64,000 bases of DNA from Tachypleus tridentatus (GCF_004210375.1 NC_134834.1:160971290-161035289); one strand, 5' to 3'; numbered from the stretch's first letter, positions 1 through 12,800 are shown. A program made the numbers and translations. Notes: a model not told the origin generated them from the letters alone.

Positions 1-2260
1 CAGTTCCCATCCTAATACCGGGACAAAGAAATACCGAGAATTACGTTCTTCACACGTGAATGTGTCACAATGAACCAACCTTTTTGCCGTAAAATTTATT
101 ATGAAATTGGTGAATTTGATTATTTGAATGCAGAATTATATTATGTTAGCTGGTAAAACTAAAGTGTTCCTACTAATACCTGAGACGTTAAGGTAAGAAA
201 TCATTAGGCTAAACTATGAAACATGTAAAAATCGAATGATATGTAGAAAGAAATTACGACAATATATATCAGTACTATAAACAAAACACGAAATATTCAA
301 AAATCGGCTGACCCAGAAGACATTATGAGCATATGAACTCTAATATAAATGCACGAAACATACAAAAATAACAAGACAGAAAACATTACGAGCATCTCAA
401 CTCTAACATTAAAGTACGAAACACACAAAACCTGACTGACATATAAGGAACTGTAATGGAAGCCTATTAAAGAAACACGGTACTCTCAGAAAATGATAAT
501 GTATGAGATTTGCATCGTGTGCTAAAACAGTCCGAATAAAGCATGGGGTGGAGAAATTATTTCGTAAAATAACCTGCTTTCTAGACATGAAAATGTATGT
601 GGAAAAACAAACAGCCTACATAGCTGTTACCACCGTCACGGAATTCTGGAGCACGTATACTGTAGGTAAATGATTTCAAACCTCGTCTAAGAGCCTTGAT
701 GTGCTGTACCAAGAATTTGGGAACTCAGACAACAAATAGTTAACATTTAGGGAAAGTAAATTGATATATAAACAGAGTAAAAGCTACAAGATGTTAATTA
801 ATTGAGAAAGAGACACGGGAAGATAGATGAACATATAAGTTAAAGGGACAGACAGATTAATAAACAAACGAGCAGAGAGAGATAAGAAGATAAACATGCA
901 GATGGCTGCGTAATTGTATAAACAGACAGTCGTATATGGCGAAACTTGTAGAGATTGCTTTTACGGGTCCTTTCAGTTCATCAAATAAGACCCATGTGAC
1001 AGATTTTTTTGTTCGAATCAGTTCAGTTACTCTGTTTCATAGTCATTGAAGAACTATTGTCTTGTCACTACACACGTGTGCCTCTGATTAAAAATATCAT
1101 TTCGATGTGTAAAATTAACAGTTATTTATCAGGATCAGCGATGCCATTTGTCAGCGTACAACTTACTGTTTAATTACGGACTTTCTTGTAACGTCCAACC
1201 AATAATCAAAATCCATTTATATCTTTTCCTGGTGTATTTGACAGGCGTTTGGGTGAAACAATGGCCGGACGGCGAGCTAATTTAATCTTTATAAAGCTGC
1301 TGAAGGGAGGGGTTTTTGATATCGACTAAACTGTTAATTATCTGGCAACAAACACAAAGGCAGAGAAACTTTGTAATTATTGATTTTCTTAATCACCAAT
1401 GTAAAACCACATTTCCATCTATTCATCACAGAACGTAATTATGCTATTTTCTTCGGTGCTGTTAATTTGCGTTTGTCTAAGAGTTGGGAACCCGTCAGTA
1501 AAGTATAAGAAACAGCAAACAAAGCCATATTTGCTGCTTATGGAATTTATCATTCACCAGCCTCTGGAGGAGATAGATTTTGTAAGCCGGCAACAGCCGT
1601 CGTTTGCACCTGTTTGGCCTTCATTAATTAGATGTACGATTGGAGAAAAATAAAATGAATAAATTAATGCGCACGTTTTTAATTACATGGTTACTGGTTC
1701 AACAGAGGAAATTACGCTGAAAAGGATTAGAAACTTTTGGAGTACTGTCGGGATTAAAAACCAAAAAAGGTTATTAACTAAATCTTTAACTATTCATTCT
1801 GACATGGGCGGAAAAGTAGATAAGGAAGTTACTTTTCGATACTCTGAAAAACAATAAATGTTTATAAAGGGCGCAGATATACGTAACTAACCAATAAGAA
1901 TATGGAGAATATTCTTGGGATACAAGCACGCGAATGCATTTTCGTCTCTGCTGGAATAAGCTGTGGGTGCGTTATAAAAGTAACAATTAATAACTAGCAT
2001 CAACGATGACTAGTAGCGTGCTGTTGACTGACTGCCTTACCTCTGTCCAGTAGTTCGAAACTACAAATCTAGATCTACAAGTTGTCTGTTGGGTTGGACA
2101 AGACAGAATCCTGCTCTTCGCCTCTTTCTATCTTTATAAATCACCACATAGAAAAAAATAATAAAATATATTATATAACAAATTCAACTTACGCACAAAA
2201 GTCCTATGAGGCCACATAAGATATTTTACTTTATGGCTATTAAAAAGTTCCATGAAGTAT
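1..2260. other. No gene recognised; AT-rich single-copy-looking DNA
   Basis: I see no exon with protein similarity here. Short open frames exist but lack splice context or a familiar motif. Positions 1240-1680 are less AT-rich than the surroundings and dense in TAATTA/ATTA homeodomain-type words; that block is described as a candidate conserved noncoding element in the findings. Confidence 0.5.
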
Positions 2261-2270
2261 AAGTGGTTGT

Positions 2271-2626
2271 ATGGTTCCAGATCTTATAGTCCTATAAACA
2301 TATATGGTTCCAGATCTTATAGTCCTATAAACATATATGGTTCCAGATCTTATAGTCCAATAAACGTGTATGGTTCCAGATCTTATAGTCCTATAAACAT
2401 ATATGGTTCCAGATCTTATAGTCCAATAAACGTGTATGGTTCCAGATCTTATAGTCCAATAAACATGTATGGTTCCAAATCTTATAGTCCAATAAACGTG
2501 TATGGTTCCAGATCTTATAGTCCTATAAACATGTATGGTCTTATACTTCTATAAACATATATGGTTCCAGATCTTATAGTCCTATAAACATGTATGGTCC
2601 CAGATCTTATAATCCTATAAACATAC
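2271..2626. repeat. 33-bp minisatellite, about 11 tandem copies
   Basis: The unit begins ATGGTTCCAGATCTTATAG and repeats head to tail with period 33. Copies differ mainly at two places: CCTATA/CCAATA, and ACATAT/ACGTGT/ACATGT near the unit end. One copy near 2536-2561 is shortened to 26 bp and the last copies are more diverged. As 33 is a multiple of three, the array is open on the plus strand as an 11-residue repeat (YGSRSYSPINI-like), and a 100-codon frame starts at 2252. I see no splice sites, signal peptide or similarity, so I treat it as noncoding tandem repeat. Confidence 0.9.
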
Positions 2627-3208
2627 AACTAAACTGCTCGTAACGACTGGTATAAAACACTGAATACTCTGTACGTAAACTGTTATACAGTCACTATGAA
2701 ACTGCAAATAAACAAACAAAAACTATACCTCTGCTCTGAATTCACACAGTTTCAACGTCAGATTCCGGCTCTATCTCCTGTATTTTATCACAATATTCTA
2801 AATTCGACAATGATAAAGAATAGCAGTCAGTTCTGAATAACCAACTACATGATGTAAACACTAGTGTGTAGAATACAAATTCCAATAATCCAGGATCACA
2901 TAGATTAAATGCTCTTATGAACGTTAGTCAAAAATCATAGGAAATCATTTTATCCGAATTGTATGATCGGAAATAAAAAATTGTACGCAAGAATGTAAAG
3001 TTTTAAACATTGGATTTATATAAAGGAAACCATAAGAAGAAAGTTTCCGAATATAACGTTTGTAAAGTTCGCAGTCATGCTTGTTTTTGTTGATCTTAAC
3101 TGAATGTATTAATGCCTCCCTCTGTTGCGCCTTCGAGCATTCAGTGATACCTGTCCGTGTCGCTCTTAGCTAAATTTAGTAATGCTCGCCCGTGTTGTTT
3201 CTAGCTGA

Positions 3209-3330
3209 ATGCCCCCTAGTGGCATAGCGGTATATCTGCGGGCCTTCGCTACTAAAAATCGTGTTTCGATACTCGTGGTAGGCAGAGCACATGTAGTTCA
3301 TTGTGTAGCTTTGTGCTTAACTACAAATAA
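3209..3330 (+). repeat. tRNA-derived SINE, family 3, sense copy
   Basis: The head GCCCCCTAGTGGCATAGCGG resembles the 5' half of a tRNA gene with an A-box-like region, followed by a B-box-like GTTTCGATAC. The body (GTGGTAGGCAGAGCAC ... GTGTAGCTTTGTGCTTAA) is the reverse complement of the copies at 26771-26907 and 51570-51689. It is a diverged retroposed copy, not a functional tRNA gene. Confidence 0.75.
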
Positions 3331-3489
3331 TCATTCAATCTTACTGAATTTGGTAATGCCTGCTTGTGTAATTATTAGCTGGGCACAGTAAAATATCACT
3401 TCACAGGTTCTGATGATAGCAAAAAAGTTGAACGGTTTAGTCTATGTAAAATACAATCAGGTATCATTGTATGCCTTCTGGTGGGTGAG

Positions 3490-3752
3490 TTGGTTGTTTT
3501 TTAATTTCGCGCAAAGCTACACGAGGGCTATCTGTGCTAGCCGTCACTAATTTAGCAGTGTAAGAGTAGAGGGAAGGCAACTAGTCATCATCATCCACCG
3601 CCAACTCTTGGGCTACTCTTTTGCCAACGAATAGTGGGATTGACTGTAACATTATAACACCCACACGGCTGAAAAGGCAAGCATGTTTGGTTTCGAACCC
3701 GCGACCTTCAAATTATGATTCGAGTGCTTTAACTACCTGGCCATGCCGGGCC
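3490..3752 (-). repeat. tRNA-derived SINE, family 1, antisense copy
   Basis: The window shows the tail first (AATTTCGCGCAAAGCTAC), then the core (CCAACTCTTGGGCTACTC, CGAATAGTGGGATTGAC), then the tRNA-like head ending CATGCCGGGCC, so the element reads 5' to 3' on the minus strand. The head carries a B-box-like GGTTCGAA in its sense orientation. Similar copies lie at 31450-31674, 32100-32373 and 62544-62815. This copy has several substitutions and is probably old. Confidence 0.85.
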
Positions 3753-4211
3753 TCTCCTGGTAGGAACAGTAATATTTTATTTTGTATCATTAGTGAAAGG
3801 CTGCAACGTATGGGTAATGATATATGACAATATAGTTTTGGTAAGACACAGTAATGTACAATTGTGCGCCCTCTGGTGGAAGCAGTGTTTTACTTTGGTC
3901 TTAATAGAGTTCAACAACGTGTTACTGTCCGATTGGACAACTATACTTTATAGGTATGTTCACAGAACACCGTTATTAATTATTAGCAGTACAGTAGGAT
4001 GAAGACAAATTGTCCTCCACACAATATATCAACTATTGACAACAAGACTACAACAATAATGATTGAAAACAAAACTTAATTACAAACTTATCGCTAACAT
4101 TTGAATATAGATGAAACATAATTTATGTTGAGTTTGTATATCTTTATTTTGATGACTTTCTCAACAATCTTGTTGATAAACATGAAGATCGTATTACAAA
4201 AACGAATTTTT

Positions 4212-4330
4212 TTATATGTGTTTTCTTATAGCAAAGTCACATCGGGCTATCTGCTGTGTCCACCGAGGGGAATCGAGCCCCTGATTTTTGCGTTATAAAT
4301 CCTTAGATTACCGCTGTGCCAGCAGGGAAC
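4212..4330 (-). repeat. tRNA-derived SINE, family 2, antisense copy
   Basis: The stretch TTCTTATAGCAAAGTCACATC, then GGGCTATCTGCTGTGTCCACC and GGGGAATCGAGCCCCTGA, is a second tRNA-headed SINE family seen in reverse. The clover-like T arm (GGGGAATCGAGCCCC) is well preserved. A more decayed copy is at 49955-50075, and an internally deleted sense copy is at 63268-63350. Confidence 0.75.
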
Positions 4331-6600
4331 TTTTTTGTGTGCTGTTTAAGAGTTCGAATTGTGGCCATTCGTATTTAATTCTCGGTACCACTATCAGTAT
4401 ACTTTAAAGTTTTATGAACATAAAACAACATAAACAATTTATAAAACAAAGGTTAATGTGCTTTTACACAATTCTAAAACATGTAGAGGAAAATATGCTT
4501 CTACATGCAAGTACAAATACAAAATAATTATTCAAATAAAGAACTGAAAATATCCGGGGGTGTTCATTATTAATATTGTGTAAAAATTAAGCACGTGTGG
4601 CACACACAAATACACATAAACATAAGTCGGTAGAAAGAGACACAGAGAAAAAAGTGTGTGTTCGTATAAGCATGTATGTGTGTTACATTTTGTGAAGTTT
4701 TAAAAACTGCTAAATTATTTAGATGTATTTATAACTTAATGGGAAAATAATATATATTTATTTCAGTCCCTTTTAATCGAACAGAATCTATATTTTACTT
4801 TAGCTGTATTGGGCTGTGATTCTACTAATTTTAATATTCAAACTACGTTTTATTCCACTGAATGTAACTTGAACAGCCTTCCTTATTCACGACTAGCTGC
4901 TACACAGCTCCTTTAATCAATGTTACGAGGGCCTCTCATAACCTATGAGGTGTAATTGAAGTCCTAACAATCATCTTTTCGCTTTTATCGAATGTGAAGT
5001 CAATTAGTGTTCTTAAGGGTATTACTAAGCAGATCGTTGATTCCAAGTTAAATTACTGTAGCGAGGCTTCCTTACCAGTTGGTTGATAAATTGGATACCT
5101 TTAAATAGTGTTAGGTCTATTTCCTCATTTAACTGCCATTAACCGAGAGACTCCAGGGAGGCTGTTGCCAATTTCTCGCAAGACGATTGTAGTTCTACAA
5201 ACGATTTATTTTAACACCTCATATCTTACTATGTTAGCATATAAGCCATTTTCCAATAGTTTGAACCACTTGTACAGAAACATAAGTTTTAACAAAAAAT
5301 GTGTTTATGTTTGTTTTAGGAATTCGTAGCGTTCTGTTAACCGAATTAAAGTAATGCGTTACAGTTAGTCAAATGACCCGTCTCTTTTCAAAGGGTCTTT
5401 TGCGCTTTTCACACAATTACACGTTTAGTATATCACGTGATTTCAAAACGCATTACATATTTAATCACGCCATTTATCACACTATTTATCTTTTCAAAGA
5501 CTAGTTTAATCTTTAGAACGAAAACGAACTTGTCATAGGTTTGGCTGTTTTTTTTATTTCCACATTGACAGCCAGTCAGAAAATGCATAATGAGACAGAA
5601 ACAAATACACTTACTCTAAGATGTTCTGGAAAAAAAAAACACGTCAGCACTAAATTAAACCTTTTCCTGTTAAATAAGAGAAAGCGCGAGGTGATTGACT
5701 TATAAACTGCTTCTAAAATAAGAAAATATACGCCGGTGGGCATATGGGTTTAGTGACGTGGATAATTTTAGTACTATACTATAGTTACAGAAACATTAAT
5801 GGGCTTCATTACTTACAGTGTATCCTACTGATTACAAGACCACGTGGGTGAGAAATTGACGCTATTCAAGATTATATTACGTGAATGAAATCTGTTAGAA
5901 GCTGAACCTGGACTCGGAAAAATATCACACAGCTATCATGAGTTGCTAATCAAAGATCCGTTAGGTTTAATGAGCGTTTATAAGTGAAATTACGTACTCT
6001 TGATTCAGTTTCATTGATTTTTAAATAGCTGGAAAAATATGATAAATCATGAGCACGTAATGTATAGAATTGATATATATACATATATAATTTAAAGATA
6101 GTATTAATACTAACAGTTAAGTAAAATAAAACAAAATCAAAAGGAAGGACTGTGTTAAAAACAGCAAATTCAGACCCCTGACTAACGTAAGTTTGTTGTA
6201 CATATATGAGGACATTGAATTAGAATATATGTCAATTTTTGTTAGACCAATAGTTTGCTTTGTTTCTATTAATATAGAACGAGTAAACATTTCTTGCCAT
6301 TGCATTGGCGCCTAAGTATTCTACTTATTAAGGCTGTGGAGCTTATGTTACACGACACAGTAAATACCAGTCTTCTCGCACTAGCTGATAAACAGCACTG
6401 AAAGTAAACGTATAAGTTATCGGAACACCACAGTAAACACGAAATACGTTCTAAGACAGGTGTCGCCACCTGTAGTGTCGAGATTCGTATTACATACTCA
6501 CATCCGGTTGAAAGTTAGTTATATCAGATAGTGTGAAAGAAATCGGTACATTTTGAAAGCTAGAACATTATACGTTTGAAAAAGAAAACACACAAAGAAA
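4331..6600. other. No gene recognised; includes a candidate conserved noncoding block
   Basis: No exon is recognisable. Positions 4830-5110 have a different base composition from the surrounding AT-rich DNA and contain repeated TCAATTA/TTATCGAATGTG-like words; see findings. At 6458-6475 there is a short perfect palindrome (ACAGGTG, 4-nt spacer, CACCTGT) that doubles an E-box word. Confidence 0.4.
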
Positions 6601-6638
6601 CTATGATTGAATAAAATAGAACAGTTGTAGTATGTTAC

Positions 6639-6836
6639 TAGCTTTGAGGAAATCAAGACAGATGTAACATGTATAACCTCCTGCTGACCATGGACTAGGG
6701 AGAGTCACTGTGTACACACTTTCTCCACGTTCGATGTTTTTCGATAGTTTTGGGTACAATGATAACAGAAAAGAGATGCTCTCTTCTAGTGTTCTAGGTC
6801 TCACTATGGTTGTTAGCAGGTTATTGTGTAGCAAAG
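6639..6836 (-). CDS. Candidate orphan coding exon, unknown protein
   Basis: I do not recognise this protein. The minus strand has a strong splice acceptor (TTATTTCATTTTGCAG, a pyrimidine-rich tract then CAG) ending at 6837. It is followed by about 66 open codons reading roughly LLHNNLLTTIVRPRTLEES, then a Leu/Ser-rich helix, a VYTVTLPSPWSAGGYTCYIC segment and DFLK. The composition (Pro-Trp, paired Cys, mixed charge) looks more like real coding sequence than the low-complexity open frames around it. A possible donor (A|GTAACA) is at 6638. The same frame stays open to the stop at 6601. No partner exon was found in the window, and it could be a chance frame. Confidence 0.35.
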
Positions 6837-6839
6837 CTG

Positions 6840-8847
6840 CAAAATGAAATAAGATAATCCTACTATTTTTTAATACAAAAATAAGAACGCAAATATATTT
6901 TTTAATCCAAGAATATATTTTGCCTTAATTTTCTAAAATTTTTCCTCAAATTTTTCACCAAATAAATATGATAAAACATGTTTAAAATAGTCCAAAAGTA
7001 GCAGTTTGTGGATATTTAAAATAATTGCTGTCATTACATCCAAACAATAATTTCATTTTGTGCATTTTCGATAATTCAGTGGCTATATGATTAAAAACAA
7101 TAATGTTATATTTTTAATTAAAAAAAATTATGTTGAGCAGTGTGATTATGATGATAAATAAAAGATATCCATGTTCCATGTTTCGTGTTTTATATGTGCA
7201 ATACGTATTTGATATATAGATTAATGTAGAGGTGTAATGTCTTCTGGTAAGCCATCCAGTGTTTCATCTTCCTCGTCGATACCTCACCATCTTGTATTCT
7301 AATAGCAATGAAAATATAGATTTTGTTGACCATAGAGACTCAATACTGTCATTACTCTCAATCCTACTATGTCCTTTTGTTGGATCAGGAAGGTCAGGTC
7401 ACTACGATGTTTGGTATGTCGAATCAGACATTATTAATGTGATAAGAACAATATACTGATAACCATGTTCATTCAGGAGCATTGAAAACACCACCATCAC
7501 AGTAGTAGCACACGTTTTACTTATATGTCACAGGTAAACTGTTTAACAGAATTAACCACTCTAGACGATACCAGAAAGATTGGTCTGAGAGTATACTTTC
7601 ATACTCGTGGCATTTTTGTAAATGCACAGGGAGGACGAAACTTATTATTTTTGAAACCCTGATAAACGTCCAGTGTTACTGGTATTGGTAATGATTTTAC
7701 ATGTTTTGTCATATTTAAATACAACTGATAGGAAATGAAGAAAATATACTATTTTCTTGAAATTTATGTTTGCGTAGATATGTTTACAAAGAAAAAAGAT
7801 AATATAAACAAAATGTTAGAAGGTTTAACCCAGTTTACATGTTTTCGTAGAAGTGTGCTTGAAGGTTATAAAATAACGTTCTAGACACAACAGTGAAAGG
7901 TAATTCAATGATCACACCCTTTCTCTTATCACTTTTACAACACATCAAAACGGGTTATATGATTTGTGTGTGTGTGTGGGGGTGACCCCGGGGCAATGGA
8001 CTATTACACTTGATTAAGAAATGGAATTTGTAGCAACACATGCTGTTTTCAATTAAATAATAAATGGTCTGTTTATTTGTTTTTATTTTTCAAACAACTG
8101 ATAACTTTATATAACAATCCTTTTAGATTTTCCTTACACTGTTCCTGTATGAGCAGGACATACTTCTAATACCCCCCCTCAGCCACAGTTATAAAAAAAA
8201 AGACTTATATACGTTTTACGAAGCTCAAGTCAACCATTCAACCGCAGCAGTAATCATCTTCAACCAACGTACATCTTTTAATCATCTTTCTAAGTTTCGC
8301 TTTGATCCCCCCGAGGTGATTTACACGCTTGTATCGAAAACTTTTGCATTCTGATGAGGTGGCTTTCTTAGGTCATTTGGCAGCAATGGTATCCGATCTA
8401 TTTTCACAGAAACTTAACTTGGGGCACTCGCAAGACGTCATAGTGGAAGTCATGCATGATAACTGAGCTACAGGCTTAGGTTCTTAAGAAAGTCAATGGC
8501 TTTTCGCTTGCGAGAAATTAGGCGAGTAACGGACTATATTTTGGCAGATTTATTCGCTTATGCTCCAGTAATGACGTCTACGCGGGATCTGGAAAATTAG
8601 GTTTGTGGCGCCATAAGAAAAAAGAAGGAATAGAGCTTCACTCAGAACGGGAAATGGGCGTGCTAGAGTTTCAATATCCATTTATTCCACCATTTGGTTT
8701 GTTTGAATTGCTATCAAAAAACCACTAATACAAGAGTGTCGGATATTGCAGGTGAAAATGTTATCACGGTAACACTACCGATTTTAACCCTTTTAGTTAT
8801 ATATTGGTAACAGTAAATAGTACTTCCTGTCATTCCTGACAGCAGGG
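6840..8847. other. No gene recognised up to the assembly gap
   Basis: AT-rich DNA with homopolymer runs. Short open frames, such as one near 7259-7459, lack splice context and familiar motifs. I looked for the missing upstream acid ceramidase exons (the Cys nucleophile and the HGRNMDFG-like segment) and did not find them here. Confidence 0.5.
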
Positions 8848-9347
8848 NNNNNNNNNNNNNNNNNNNNNNNNNNNNNNNNNNNNNNNNNNNNNNNNNNNNN
8901 NNNNNNNNNNNNNNNNNNNNNNNNNNNNNNNNNNNNNNNNNNNNNNNNNNNNNNNNNNNNNNNNNNNNNNNNNNNNNNNNNNNNNNNNNNNNNNNNNNNN
9001 NNNNNNNNNNNNNNNNNNNNNNNNNNNNNNNNNNNNNNNNNNNNNNNNNNNNNNNNNNNNNNNNNNNNNNNNNNNNNNNNNNNNNNNNNNNNNNNNNNNN
9101 NNNNNNNNNNNNNNNNNNNNNNNNNNNNNNNNNNNNNNNNNNNNNNNNNNNNNNNNNNNNNNNNNNNNNNNNNNNNNNNNNNNNNNNNNNNNNNNNNNNN
9201 NNNNNNNNNNNNNNNNNNNNNNNNNNNNNNNNNNNNNNNNNNNNNNNNNNNNNNNNNNNNNNNNNNNNNNNNNNNNNNNNNNNNNNNNNNNNNNNNNNNN
9301 NNNNNNNNNNNNNNNNNNNNNNNNNNNNNNNNNNNNNNNNNNNNNNN
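8848..9347. other. Assembly gap, exactly 500 N
   Basis: The run of N is exactly 500 bases, the usual placeholder for a gap of unknown true size. An open frame drawn across it is an artefact. The missing 5' exons of the acid ceramidase gene may lie in or beyond it, so sequence left and right of the gap should not be assumed contiguous. Confidence 0.97.
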
Positions 9348-9729
9348 TTCATACCAAACTAATTTTGACAGAAAAAGTATAGTTCACAGTTTATGGTTAT
9401 TTTTTTTACTGCGCTTGCTCTAATAAATGTTCCGAGAAACTTGTATAACTGGAAACAATATTATTATTTTGATATGGATAGCTATTTTTACTTGTACATA
9501 AAATGCTTTAGGACATGCATATACTTTCACCCTAATTAGGATTTTGTGTTGAAGATTTTGTATGGCTTCCGGTATATAAATTTCAAAATTTTGACACAGT
9601 TTAAACAGTGTAGGTAAAAAAAAAAAAAAACCCGAGGAAATTGGCCAAAAATGTCTTGTGTTAAACTGCATTTCACAGTTGTTTGTTAAACAATTATAAT
9701 AAACAGTTGCTATTACTTTTACTTTCCAG

Positions 9730-9874
9730 TTGGGACTTTATGAACCATACATGGTTGGTTACAGAAGCACTTCGACCAATCGTTGTAGAGTTAGACTACC
9801 AGCGCCAGGGAAAAACTTTATTCCGTGGAATCAACTTTGTAGGATATGTGGGAATCCTTACAGCCATGAAACCA
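9730..9874 (+). CDS. ASAH1: Acid ceramidase exon: WDF..HTWLV to [11 protein letters not shown]
   Basis: Acceptor TTTACTTTCCAG precedes 9730 and donor GTGAGC follows 9874. The first base completes a split codon; the frame then reads [20 protein letters not shown] and on to [11 protein letters not shown]. This aligns along its whole length with the human segment that starts near WNINNDTWVI. It begins just after the region where the mature beta subunit's N-terminal Cys and Asp-containing segments would be encoded. Positions 9348-9729 upstream hold no recognisable exon. Confidence 0.88.
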
Positions 9875-12800
9875 GTGAGCAGTTTTATGATAGTTTATTT
9901 CATGGACAGTTAACATTGTTAGCTGTGTAGCTAGTTTTACTAATAATAACCTAAGGTAATTAAAGATATTATTATTATTTTAGTAAGTTTTTGTTTGAAA
10001 TTTCAACCAGCAGACTACATGATTTAAATACTAAACTGTACAAATAGTTCATCTCAAGTAACACTGAACTTGAACTTTTATAACTATTTGTATAAAACAA
10101 TTCCAGTTTTTGCATGTTTTGAATCTGGTAAAAGAAGTTGCTTATTTTAATACAATTATTTTAAAGTTAAACTGTCGTATGTACAAATGTTATGTTATGT
10201 GAAATTATTATTCTTTTAAATGAAATAGCTATATTTAAAATCAAAGCTAATATTTTCAGTGTTATTCTTTCTTAGCGTTATTAGCAAAAAAAGATTTATG
10301 TGAGAAAGTGCCCCCCTCCCTCACTACCACTGGTAATATATTAAGCTTCTATTTAAAAATGAGGAAAAAAAACTGAGTTGTTCTCATTAAGTTAAATAAA
10401 AACTAGTGTTTCATCTATAATATTTTCAGTTATTAATTTCTAAAAAGGGGTCATAACTTACAAACATCCTGTATTTCATTCACTGATATGTACGAGGACA
10501 ATGTTTGTGGATTGCACGGTGAACACATGCCAATAAAATTTATTGAAACTGCCAGTTGTTAGCCACCAAAAAAGCAGAAATACATTTTTATCACCAAAGT
10601 AATAATTTGTAACTAGTTTAAACTATCTTGTAACTGAAAAGTATGTAAAAACATTCTTAACATAATTGAAGTTTTGTAGTATAAATTATGCTTTGAAAAC
10701 CTGCCATGTGATCAGTAAACATAAAACTGTTTTTCGTTTAGAATTTGTTTTCACTCACGATGGATGAAAGGTTCAACCTAAATGGTGGATTTATTGGTAG
10801 GTTTTTAATAAAAATTGATATACATGTACATATGGTAGGGCATACAAGACTGTAATAATAAATAATGCAAGAAGCAATAAGTTACTTTAGATAATTTGAA
10901 AAGTGAATTACTTACTAATCTTAAGGTAAAGACAAAAAAGTTTTGTTGTAAGGATATAAAACATTTTATCAAATCTTTAATATAAATATAAGGTCTATCA
11001 GATAGAATGCCACAGGCTAAATATATCTTGGATAGACCTTAGTTGTATGATATGAGGTTGATTATTCCACTGTGCAAGAAACTGAAGTTGTAGGTCAAAT
11101 TGTTTAGAAACTGTTAATTTCACTTACTATTTTCATACCTTGAAGTTGGTTAAATAAGAATAATAAAACTACAATTTGGGTAATAAAATTGTTAGAAAAA
11201 AAAAAGTTAAATAATTAACATTGGACTACTAAACATTTATCTACCTTCTTACAATAATTTTAATGTTATTTTTCTGCTCAAACTTTGTGCATTGTACTGT
11301 TATATTTTATCTATAATCTTTTCCTTCAATTACCATATTTTAAAATATGTTTTGTTAGTTTTCTTAAAATTATTACATGTTGGTTTCTGTACCACAGTTT
11401 TTTTAATTAATTTATTCTTAGCACCTATAATATGGTTTTTTTTGTTTCAGGAATAATTGAGTGGTTGCTAGGTGATCATTCAACTACCTGGATGGGATTT
11501 CTGACCCGACAAGTAATGGAATGCTATGAGCTACACAGTAGCTCAGAAAATGCTGGCAACAACAAAGCTTCTTGCTCCTGCTTATTTTATTCTGGGTGGA
11601 AACAAATCTGGAGAAGTAAAAAATTTTTGTTGTTGTTGTTGCTTTCAAAGTATCCACAAAACTAAATTTGAAAAAAAGAAAAAAAAGTAATAGTTGTCTT
11701 AATCTGAAGATGACCTAGGAAGGTCAAAACGTTGTTCTCTCCTTATCAATAAGTGTTAATACCCATACCAGTCATTCTGAAATATATTTTATTTCAAGTG
11801 GGTTTCTCATCATTAAGAATAACCTGATTTCAGTTTATGAATAAGCAAGTTTTCTTTTATATGAAAATTGTTCGTCACTAACCCTTGTTAAAATCTTAAA
11901 ATAACTTTAACAAATGGATATGGCATTTCATGATTAAAATTAAATATCCATAAAAGTAAAGACAAAATGGAAAACTTAAAAAACAAACTTTGATATGCAT
12001 ATTTTGAGTAACTTTTGTTATAATTTGTTACTAACCTTTTATCCCCTCTTTCTGGAAGTATGTAATTTTTGCTTCCTCTTAAAAGCAGTCTCTACAATAT
12101 ATCCAAAAAGTTTTACAGAGCATTGTACTGTTAATACGGAAATATTTCACAACTGTGTTCAAAACTGTTCAAGCATAAATATGACTCTCTGAGTATGAGA
12201 ATATATAAAACATTCTTACCATAATAATGTTTTCTTTAAGTTCGATTTATTTCAAATTTCTTAAAAGGCTTGTGTGATAACTCGTGACCGAGGATCAAAT
12301 ACAGATGCTGACATCTGGACAATGGATAATTCTGGAAATGAATGGTTTATATTGGAAACCAACTATGACCACTGGAAAAAACCACCCTTTTTTGATGACC
12401 GTAGAACCCCAGCAATCAAATGTCTAAACCACATGGGTCAGAAGGTGGGTAAAACCAGCAATTATTGGCTTAATGAAGTGAAATGTTTTTTCTTCTTCTC
12501 CAGTTAGTGGTGAGAACATTAGTATTTACAATTAGTCAATAACTGCATGCATGCTGAAGGTTAAGCTGAATGATAACTTTGTTTTCTTCATTGTGAATGA
12601 GCATTACTTTCTTAGGTAATTTTGGTAAAAAGTTGTTTTAATATCCTTGAAAATATGACAGTTACAAAAATGTTCATTTTTCTTGCATGATGAAAGTAAT
12701 ATAATATATAATTTTAACATAATTAAAGGATAATTGTAGATTAAGAACTGGACGTTAAAAACAAGTGAATTATTCATATTAACATAAAACAGAACAATGC

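Noticed and set aside
2271-2626. CRISPR-like array
   Set aside because: Units are directly contiguous with no spacers, in a eukaryotic genome; it is a minisatellite.
8714-9352. Open frame of 212 codons on the minus strand
   Set aside because: It is open only because it crosses the 500-N gap.
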